Source of the DNA: Phaeoceros laevis
Taxonomy: Eukaryota; Anthocerotophyta; Anthocerotopsida; Notothyladales
Length of the DNA stretch: 37,962 nt
Assembly: GCA_049999765.1 (NCBI GenBank)
Contig: JBNGIQ010009485.1
Location: 21,188-59,149 of the forward strand
Direction of reading: 5' to 3'
Positions within the stretch are counted from its first letter, which is position 1, and every line of letters begins with the position of its first letter. Both the position numbers and the translations under genes were made by a program. The notes under the pieces are model-generated. The model was given only the letters and a program-made list of their open reading frames with translations, ran no database searches and was not told where the DNA came from. This document shows, piece after piece, positions 1 through 8,336 of this stretch.

Positions 1-1688
1 TGGTGGTGTTTGTGCGCACATGCGCTTGTTTCTCCTTGAGCTAGAGCGCAGCCCTGCTGCTTAATAAATTGAGTAGTGGTTTGGTTTCCTAGTAGAGCAC
101 ATCTCCCTCATCATTTTCTCAACACTTGTGCTAGCAGTGTGTGCATTCTCAACACAACAAACTTGGGGCATAAGCATGATAAGCGACACATTGTTTGTGG
201 TCCTGTATGGAATGGTGACATACGCATACATAGGGAACATAAGAACATATTAGATTCGAGAAATGTTTGGCACATAATAATGTGTCCAGTCAAATACTAC
301 ACTAGGGAAGCCGGACGGACACACTACCGTAGCCGGCCAGCTCCATCATAGTGATGAGAGGAAGGGACAGAGCAGTCGCCGTCGCGCCTAGACTACTGCC
401 AACAGTGCCAGCCCATTTGAGGCTGTGCGATAGCGCAAGTTGCTGGCGACAGGCATTTCCAATTATTAAGCTGCCTTACACGCAAACGGCCGCCAGCAGC
501 ATTAACTGCGGACAGCGCGGACCCCACCGCTGGATTTCAAATTCGCCTACCTGACAGCCAGGTGTCGCCCGCAGGACCCCGTATAGGGCCGTATACTGCT
601 AGATCTTACTAATTAGCCAAATGTACGCCTACGACTAGCGTAAACCCGGCGACTTATGCGGCAAACCTTCAAAACCTTTGCTTCAAACCTTTGCCGCCGC
701 TGATGAGCTATCCAACTCATGGTCAGGCTTATACGGTACAAGTCAGCAGGCGGATTTGCAAGGAATCTACGGTGCCGCCCCTGGAAAGGAAAACCGTAAA
801 GCTAAAGAAAGCATAGGGTATGAAGCAATGTCGGGGGCCCAGATCCCCACAAGCAGTTAACGCCCTCTCCTTCCTTCCTCCTTCCTTCCTGAGCAGGGTC
901 TTCTTTTACTTACGACCCCGCTCCGGGGACGTTGCCAACCGCTCTCTGTACTGTGCCGGTGCCGGAAGCCGCGGGGCCCCGCAGATCTTTCAAACAACGT
1001 AAAAGATATCTTTGCCGCGCCGTCCTCTGTACCTCAACGCCAGTACGTACAGCTTCCCCCGCCAAATCCGCTGCCGATGCCCCCGCTCCCCGCTTCCACT
1101 CTGTGCATATTCTATTCGCCGCTCAATGACTGCTCATTGCTCCTGCCTCCGTCATTGCATCCTTCCTCGAATAGCCAAGTCCGCCAGGTTTCTCGCCTCC
1201 CCCGTCATCATTCTCCTCCTCCGCCTTCGAGTGTGCGTGTGTGGTTTGAAGAGTTGGCGCTCAGCTCCTTCTGGCAGAGAGATTAGATTGGGTGTCTGTC
1301 TTTCCCCGCCCCCTTGGCGCTTTCCTGTCCGATAGCTTCAGCAGCTCCGGTCCAGTGTGCGAGATTGTCTTGTCCCGCTGCTCCGGCATTGCTGTGTCAA
1401 TTTCTTCCTGTGTCAGTTGAGCGGTGTTTGCCATCACCGGCGCTGCTCTGCCGCTGCTGTGCAAGAGAGGAGGGAAGGCACGATTTATTTTTTGCTTTCG
1501 TTGTTTGTCTCTCCTGTGCAGGGAATTGCAGCGGAGGTTTTGCGTAGCGCATTGCAGTGGTTTCTGCAGTGCCTGATCAGATCCCCGTTTCCTGCTGCTG
1601 CTGCTGTTGTCATCGTTGAGCTGGGAGGGAGAAATTGGTTTGCAAATTGGGGGGGAATTGTAGTGGTGTTGTGGAGTTGGTTGCAGCA
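1..1688. other. Upstream region without a supported gene; probable promoter and 5' UTR of the 1689 gene
   Basis: No reading frame here looks like a conserved protein. The first 700 bases show no recognisable feature. From about 840 the plus strand becomes strongly pyrimidine-rich (runs of ccttcctt near 870-890 and tcctcctccgcc near 1210). This continues to about 1500, as expected for a plant core promoter and leader ahead of the ATG at 1689. A pyrimidine tract ending in cag near 1520 could be the acceptor of a 5' UTR intron, but no donor can be assigned with confidence. Confidence 0.4.
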
Positions 1689-2372
1689 ATGGGATACCTC
1701 TACACCGAGGAGAGCTGCAGTCCGCTGGCCATCCGGTTCACCAAGGAGAAGATCTCCCCGCGCTTCAACGCGCCTCACAATGAGGAGACCATCTTCGACC
1801 TGCTGGAGAAAATTCAGGGAGGCCTTGTGGACCCCGCGGTGTTCCCTACCATCCGGGTGGTGAAGTTCGGGGGGGAGCTGTGGTCGCTGGACAACCGCCG
1901 CCTGTGGCTGTTCCAGAAGGCCGGGGTGGCCAGCATCATGGTGAAGCATTTCCCCATGGAGAAGAGCAAGGCGTTCAAAAAGTTTCTGTCCAAGACTCCC
2001 CTGGCGCATGTGCAGATGATGGCGGCCAAGCAGTTTGTGCCGCAGGTGGACTACGCCTGGGACGGGCTGGTGGACATCTTCGTGCGGGTGAAGAAGTGGC
2101 TTAGGGCGGACGACATCAAGTCGGACGAGGACGAAGAGGAGCAGGGGGATACAACCGAGTGGGAGGAGGACTCGCCGGGGCGGAGCTCCGCGGACGAGGC
2201 CGATGAGGTTGCTGAGGAGTCGGGCAGGGATGGGGTGGAAGAGGAGTTGGAGGTCAAGGAGTTGCGGGACGGTCAGTCCCCTGTGCAGGACAGCCAGTAT
2301 CCTGTGCTGTGGAAGGGCCGCGAGTATGAGGAGGACGAGATGCAGCAGGAAATCCGCCCTGTTTACAAGTGA
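1689..2372 (+). CDS. Small ParB/sulfiredoxin-fold-like protein of unknown function, acidic C-terminus
   Basis: This single-exon gene encodes about 227 residues. I chose the ATG at 1689 (context gcaATGG) over an in-frame ATG at 1635 because conserved-looking sequence starts only after it. Residues 10-80 contain KISPRF, then a helix-like stretch ending GLVDP, then IRVVKFGGELWSLDNRRLW. That order (a short strand, a helix, a Pro-rich turn, then a G-x-LWSLDNRRL block) resembles the ParB N-terminal/sulfiredoxin fold, in which the last block binds nucleotide. Similar uncharacterised proteins exist in plants, protists and fungi, as I recall. Residues 80-140 are mixed helix. From about residue 145 the chain is highly acidic (runs of D/E and S) and probably disordered. 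It has no signal peptide or membrane segment. Biochemical activity is unknown, and the fold call is by motif only. Confidence 0.72.
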   Translation: MGYLYTEESCSPLAIRFTKEKISPRFNAPHNEETIFDLLEKIQGGLVDPAVFPTIRVVKFGGELWSLDNRRLWLFQKAGVASIMVKHFPMEKSKAFKKFLSKTPLAHVQMMAAKQFVPQVDYAWDGLVDIFVRVKKWLRADDIKSDEDEEEQGDTTEWEEDSPGRSSADEADEVAEESGRDGVEEELEVKELRDGQSPVQDSQYPVLWKGREYEEDEMQQEIRPVYK

Positions 2373-2946
2373 AGAAGGAACGTTTAGCATGGATGCGTTC
2401 CTTTCGAGATGCTCACTCTGTTTTGTCAAGAAGTAGCCAAGCACAACTCTCGTTGTACCAGGCAGTTGAACCTAGCTTCCAATTTTTTGAGCAGGCTCCC
2501 CAGCAGCAGACGCTATCTGCAGTTGTAGAGGACCGGACAATTTTGACCGACACCCGTATATGGTGCGAGGGCTTCCTCTCCAGCAGGATTGGTTAGTGCT
2601 GGGAGTCTGAAGTCCGCTCAGGGCAGCTGTGATTCTCCTTGGTTTCCAGACTCGTCTGGCGAGCCACCCAAATAGACTACTAGGTATAACGAGCCTCTCG
2701 GTTGTGCATCAGTGTTGTAGAGGATAAGAAAAAAAAATTCACAAATGTTTTAGGATGACAACAGCTTTGTACATACAGGAAAATTTCCCCTACTGTTTTG
2801 TGGTCAGTTGACAAGCAACGTTTTCTAGGACTGTGAGCTCTTCTTCCACATTAGAGAGCAAAACAATTCAGTGGATCTGCCACCCTCCCCATTTTGAGGC
2901 ACTCACTGCAGAGTCCTCTACGAAGCCTCCTTCTCCAAGCTCCCTT
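2373..2946. other. Intergenic segment between convergent genes
   Basis: This interval holds the 3' ends of two convergent genes, the plus-strand gene ending at 2372 and the minus-strand gene ending at 2947. An A-rich run lies near 2728-2738. I see no RNA gene or repeat in it. Confidence 0.5.
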
Positions 2947-3899
2947 TCACTTTCGCAGGTGATTGAAACCTCCACAGGGATTGGGAGAATCGTGCCTTCC
3001 TACCACCTCAAAGGGCTCCACCGTCACAGACCCGTCCACCGACCTGCATTTTCTGTGAATGTTATTTTGACCAAATGGTCCTGACCAGTCACTCCCTTTT
3101 CTGGCCAGCGCTGTGTGGTAGTCCTGCTGGTAGTATGCAGGTGCCCCGTCGTCCTGATGAGCTTCTTCCATTGTGAATTGTGAGGAATGGGCTTCGAAGC
3201 CTTCGAGCCAGTTGGCCCATCTCAGGTGGCTTGCGTCCGATCCTCCGAGCCTTCTCTCCATTGCAGGCGGGCGCCGGAAAACTCGTGGCATTCCAGATCC
3301 AGAAACTTGCCCGCCACCAGGTCTGCCTGTGGCACCTGAAGAGTAGACGGGGTCCTGGTCAGTTTCTTCAAATTCAGAGACAACAACAGCCTTGACTAGT
3401 TGGAGTTGGAGTTGGTGTGCATGCATAAATGGGCAAATTGACAAACAGATCAGGAATCATCAGAGCTCTCACCGGATGGAGCAGAGGACGGGTGGAAGAC
3501 GAGAGCAGGGGCGTCAACCCCTCCGGCACCAGAGAGCTCTGTAGTTTCACGGTAATTGGAGGACTCCACTGGGCAAGGAACCCATGGCGATTCTGATATC
3601 TGATACTTCCCGCTCGGAGGATTGCAGACCTCGGGCCGACGCCCCTCAATCCAGGCCTCCATCTCCTGCCGGTATTCTTCCACCTTGCCTCCGAAGTTGC
3701 TGAAAACCACGACACAGAGAGAGGTGGAGACGAGGAGAGGGAAGGAATAGGCGATGACGGGTAGAATCGGGGGGATGCAAATGAAGAGAACAGCTCCTGT
3801 GAGAAACCGGTGATTCCACAGCACCGACACGAGCTGTCCGATCTCTTCGCCCAGGCTGCTGCTAGCACTGCGGCTGCTGGCCATGGACGGAGGATTCAT
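2947..3899 (-). CDS. Two-exon single-membrane-segment protein, unknown function
   Basis: Exon 1 runs 3899-3473 and exon 2 runs 3395-2947 on the minus strand. The 77-nt intron starts gtgag and ends ctag. Exon 1 ends in phase 1 and exon 2 resumes with two bases, so the frames join exactly to give 291 residues. Starts at 3962, 3899 and 3884 are all in frame; 3884 has the best context (gtccATGG). Near residues 25-60 (numbered from 3899) is a long hydrophobic stretch with an IPPILPVIAY core, either one long or two short membrane segments in a hairpin. An amphipathic VEEYRQEMEAWIEG helix follows. The C-terminal half is polar and ends with a GSDWSGPFGQ...KCRSVDG block that looks conserved. The hairpin-like hydrophobic segment recalls ER or lipid-droplet proteins, but I do not recognise the family. 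Confidence 0.6.
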
Positions 3900-3962
3900 T
3901 CCTTCCAATTGCTCCAAATGTAGGTGACAGGCCCAGCCTCTAGCTCTACCGGGTCCTTGCAA

Positions 3963-5323
3963 GCAACTTGAAGCTTCTCCTCAGCTGTGCCTGAAGAGAA
4001 AAAGGAGACCCCTCCTTACAGGGAGGTCTGCTGCGCTTGCAACTAACTTCCAGTTCTATGTGAAGTGGTGGTGGTGCTGCTGCTGACCATTCATGATGAA
4101 TCACTGCTTATTACAGGAGGAGCAGCTCTTCCACCTAAGCACACCCCGTGGGCCTCGTCGGATAATCAGAGCAGCGCAGATACGCTACCAATATGCACAA
4201 TCATGGTTTGCATGGTTTTGTACAGCGTAGCCTGCAACCGTTGAGTAGCTAGCTAGCCATGGCTAAGTTGAAGGCACAACGCAAACTTGAGGAGTCAGCC
4301 AGGCTCATGGCGATCTTCCTTCCGTCATTGACTTGTGCCCCTGTCAAAAGCGGTTCGTTGGTTAGGCCCTTCTTACACCTACAGTCTGCGGTTTATCAAC
4401 CGTCTTCCATTGCCACTAACTTCATTCATCCTGGTTCAACTCCTTGATGGAAATGTTAAGACTCTCGACCAATGGCAGAGTTGAGCACGCAGGGGAGCTC
4501 GACTTGCGAGCTCAACTTGCGGATGACTTATATGCATCTTTAAAGAAGTGTGATATTTATTAGTAAACTATCGGATGGATAATTAATAATTTAATAAAGT
4601 TGTAGGTGTTCAAGATTCAAGAATAGGAGAATACCATTGTATTCTTTATAAGCACAAAATGTCTAACACCCCTCTGTCCTAATGAGGCCAATTAGCCCAG
4701 GCAACAGCTTCGGTTCTTCCTCCTTAACATGAGTTTTTGTGAACATATTTACAACTTGCTGATGCTTTGCTCCAAATTCGGAACATAACAACAAGTTTGT
4801 GGAAGCCACACACTTGTAAAATTCAAGAATGTGTTGCTTTTTGCCGGGCAACACAATTTGTTTTCTGGACATTTCTGTGGACTCCTCCTTTCAAAGTAGT
4901 AAAGCTTCTTCTTAGTCCTCAAATCAGCTTGTTATAAATCGTGCATATATTCTCCTTTCTTGAATGCGAATGTGTTACCAAACATGGCTTGACCTGTTAT
5001 CTACGTGCCCGAACCGCTAGGGACCGTTGCAGCCGACTGTCGAGACAGCCACACACATTGCTCCATTCCGCACACCCGCAGATGGCCTGGTCGGCTTGTG
5101 AGTACATATGAGTAGGCAGCTGTAGGCTACTGTATGTGGTCCCAGAACAGGAGGGTGGCGTCCTCCAATGATGATGAGGTCCCCTCCCCCCTCCGGCTGC
5201 TCCATGCAACTCTGCGCCAACCTGGCAATGTCCCAACAGTCTACTTGACAACCCCGACCAGCACAGTCGAGGGTGTTTCTTTTCCCATTTTGTGTGCAGG
5301 CAAGATAGAATGCCAACGATTGT
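3963..5323. other. Intergenic region without a supported gene
   Basis: Only short incidental open frames occur here. Around 4540-4660 the DNA is AT-rich. The interval contains the leader of the minus-strand gene starting at 3899 and the 3' end of the minus-strand glycosyltransferase gene ending at 5324. No RNA gene or repeat was recognised. Confidence 0.45.
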
Positions 5324-7896
5324 TCATTTCCAATACCGATCCTTGTTCACGCTCAGGTAACCGGCCATCACTTTTCCCCCGGTGCTCCTCATTGCATCGA
5401 TGAGGTAGCACCACGATGAGCCGAGAGCCCCGACAAAGAAGTCGGAATCGGATGCCATGAGAAAATTCACAAACGCGTTGGTAGAACTCTGCTCTACGCC
5501 CATGCTTTCTTCGTAGGCCACCATGCTCCTGTTGTCCACCTGGCGAGGGACTTTAGTGTAGTAGAAGTTCCAGCCAGGGTAGGCCTTGGAAGCAATGATC
5601 ACACTCTGCACACCAATCCATGTCCACAGACACAAAGGTATTAGAATGATGGATGGATGGATGGATGGGTGTCTCCAGGCCCCGCTTTTACTAACTGACT
5701 GCATTTCCACACCTCTTCCGGATAGTGGATAGACTACCTGCCTGCATTTCAGTGGACAGCCAGATGTCGTGTGCCTGCGGGAATCGCCTTCGAAGTCGGC
5801 TGGCAAGCTCCATGTGCCCCTCGAAACCCACTATGTGCATCTCCTTTGCTTTGTCCCCTTGCCGGACATGGACGCTCACCAAAGGTCTGGGAATCCAGGG
5901 CTTGTGGCTCTTCCAAACCCACTTCTCCATTTCCGCTTCCCTCACCAACTCATGGTCAACCTGCAGAAGCGCCATGGACAAGTCTGATTAGCTACAACTC
6001 CTGTTCAGTGAGAAGGAAAGTTGGTGAAAGGAAATTGTCCAGACCTGGGGGACGGATCGAAGGACCCTTGTGGCAGCCCGTACTCCAAATGCCTCGTGCC
6101 TCGCTTTGTTCAGCAGTGTGCATGTATACTGGCTCGTAAATCTCATGAAGTACCGGATAGCCTGGACAGACAAAACCTGGAGAGTTACTGACTTGTCCTG
6201 GTGCACATGACAAACGCAGAAGAAGCAGGAGTAGCATCATTTGGAACAAGTTGCAGGGCAGGACACCTGTGCTCGCCACCAACGTAGATACATAACTCTG
6301 TGTTTCACCAGTAGCTTTCCTCCAACTTCTGCTGTAGGTTGAGCTTGATCCCAAGGAGTACCCCACAAGCTGATACGTGAAGAATGGGACAAAATTCAGA
6401 CACAAGCTTACAACACAACACCAGTTCACGATGCACCAACCAACAAACCGACAATCTTTGACCGACGGACTAGGGAAAGAAAGAAGGAACACATACTCAG
6501 GAGGCATACTTTTCCAGACATTGTGCCTTGACAGCCTAATTTTGCGTCCCAGCAAGACAGTCTCGTCAGCTAAAGCCTGGTGGTCAGCCATCAGAAGCTC
6601 TGCTCGCTGCCTACACTCGTCCGTCGTCTCTGGAGCGAAATAGCACGACCACCTCTTCCTGTGCCTACCTGCAACCCACAGTGGTAACTTCAACACCCTC
6701 AGTAGCTGCAGCAGATACCTGAACTAGTAACCTTCAGCTCTTCATGCATCACCATCGACTGACCAACAGAGTGCTTGGCTTGACAAGCACCTCGGCAAGC
6801 TTGATGATCAGCACGATTGAAGTCCCCAAACACCAAAACACGTCTTTCCATGACAGCCAGTCCAAGCACTCCAGCCATGCGGTTGATCTCAGCACCTAGC
6901 CCCAACCTGTTCCTGTTATGCCAGTCCGCCACCAGGAAACGCACACCCTCATCACTGCAGTTGCGGGGATGCTGGAGCAGCCAGATGTCCCTCTGTGCCC
7001 TCCTGGTGAGAGGCAGGTTATCTTCGTCGGAGCCCTCAATCTGAAGGGGGACCTTGATTCAGTTTGGCTGACTCACCGGTGTCGTGCAAGAGACAGCGAC
7101 TGTTGCTCAGAAGATTACCCATGGAGGAAATGGCCCCCACAGCAATCCGGTGGAGTTGCCTATGAGTTGCTCTGTGTCATCCACCTCGGCAGTAGTGTCT
7201 CGAGGGATGTCCCCCAACTGGCCCTTCCACAGGGACCAAGCAGGTCGGCGCCGGTTCTTGTCCCTGGAGTCCAACCTCTTGTACAATTCAGCTCGCTCCT
7301 CGCAATTCTCCAAATGAGGAGGCGCAACAGCCATGTCCTGGAGCTCCCGCTGCGCCTCCAGAAGCAGGGGGTCTCGAGAATCCCTGGAGGTGAGCTGGAG
7401 AAAGCTGGAATCCTCCCAGAGAGCTAGCAGCAGCTTGATTCCCTGCTCTTCACCCGGAAGAGGCGGCCCATCCAGTGACGTCCACAAATTTCCCCAACCT
7501 GCCATTAAATCCCCCGCCACAGTTGTCATGGTAACAGCACTTAAATGCAAGCTTCAGCGGACTTGTTCTGCTGAAGTTCACACACAAAACCGACCCCGAA
7601 CAGCGATGGACATGACATGCATGCCAGCTTGATTCTGTGGGCCTACTGGAATTGCTAGGGCTTGCCGACGGGGAATGTGCTGTCGCGCGGGAACCAAGCA
7701 GGCTGGCGACATCCCGCACGGCCAGGCTGTAGAGCAGGCCAACCACAAGTCCCAGGGTGACGCCCTTGCAGAGGCGCATCCGCATTCGAAGCAAGCTCTC
7801 AGCCCAGCTGTGCTGACAGTCTCTCTTTTGCCATGGCCCAGTCTTGTGAAGCAACATTGCGCTGGGAGCAGCAAACTGCTCTGACGAGAACAGCAT
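5324..7896 (-). CDS. Fucosyltransferase-like type II membrane glycosyltransferase, eight exons
   Basis: My minus-strand exon model is 7896-7584, 7498-7119, 7040-6791, 6668-6493, 6369-6292, 6161-6045, 5960-5742 and 5605-5324, giving 604 residues with every phase compatible. Introns are 78-136 nt. An N-terminal hydrophobic segment (VTLGLVVGLLYSLAV, after a basic MRMRLCK) fits a Golgi signal anchor. Downstream in-frame ATGs nearer the anchor are possible starts. Exon 3 carries RFLVADWHNRNRLGLGAEIN, exon 4 RWSCYFAPET, exon 7 the donor-site motif VSVHVRQGDK, and exon 8 DFFVGALGSSWCYLID. The order of GxGxE/QI, HVRxGDK and a late S/T-WCxLID block matches the FUT8/O-fucosyltransferase GT-B clan, with GDP-fucose the likely donor. 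The acceptor is unknown. The exon 1/2 and 4/5 joins are the least certain. The last intron appears to use a GC donor. A GATG microsatellite sits in that intron. Confidence 0.75.
5606..5741 (-). other. Probable GC-AG intron of the fucosyltransferase-like gene
   Basis: To join the exon ending STEMQ to the exon starting SVIIASKAYPGW in frame, the donor must be CAG|GCAGGT with acceptor GTGCAG|AG. The nearby GT dinucleotides give the wrong phase. The donor matches the strong consensus usual for GC introns. The intron contains five or so tandem GATG units near 5648-5669. Confidence 0.55.
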
Positions 7897-8336
7897 GTGC
7901 CGACATGAATTGCAGATGAATTGAGAAGCTCAGAGCAAGAAGGCTGGCAAAGTCTGCCCTACAACAAACCATGTTGCCAGCTGGCGGGAATGACCATGAA
8001 AACGAGCGTAACTGGCGCAACCGCATATGGAATCGTCCCATTCCCGAACGTTTCTTGGTGTTCGCACCAGTCGACGAGAGGACTTCCGGACAGAAGGCGC
8101 GGCGCGTAAGACGGCGGCAGCATCTCTGGCAGGCAAAACACTCGACCTGCCGACATTAAGCGAGAGAATGACGAGTCCGCAACACCGTACTGAACCCTGG
8201 TGCACGGCCCATTATCAGCATAATGTGGATTCCCAGGGCCAGGAACTGGAAAAGGAAGGAACGAACTGCTACCTCGAGGGGAGTAACCTGCGGGTGTGGT
8301 GCGCTGAAGGAGTTGGGGAGAGTGGCTGGTTGGGAG
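7897..8336. promoter_or_regulatory. Shared head-to-head promoter interval
   Basis: The glycosyltransferase gene runs left from 7896 and the first SNF2 gene runs right from 8337, leaving about 440 bp for two 5' leaders and promoters. In-frame ATG codons at 8223 and after extend the SNF2 frame upstream, but that extension is not shared with the paralogue. I see no clear TATA box. Co-expression of the two genes is possible but not shown. Confidence 0.45.

Noticed and set aside
1357-2444. Long open frames overlapping the 1689-2372 gene on both strands (for example minus 2444-1485)
   Set aside because: They are shadows of a GC-rich coding exon; their products are low-complexity and lack any recognisable motif.
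5992-6280. Minus-strand frame reading LLLLLLRLSCAPGQ, considered as a membrane segment of the glycosyltransferase
   Set aside because: It is mostly intron; the conserved exon (AIRYFMRF onwards) is in another frame starting after a good acceptor at 6162.
8223-8336. Upstream ATG extending SNF2 copy 1 by 38 residues
   Set aside because: The extra residues do not resemble the paralogue, whose start aligns with ATG 8337, so the extension is probably leader.
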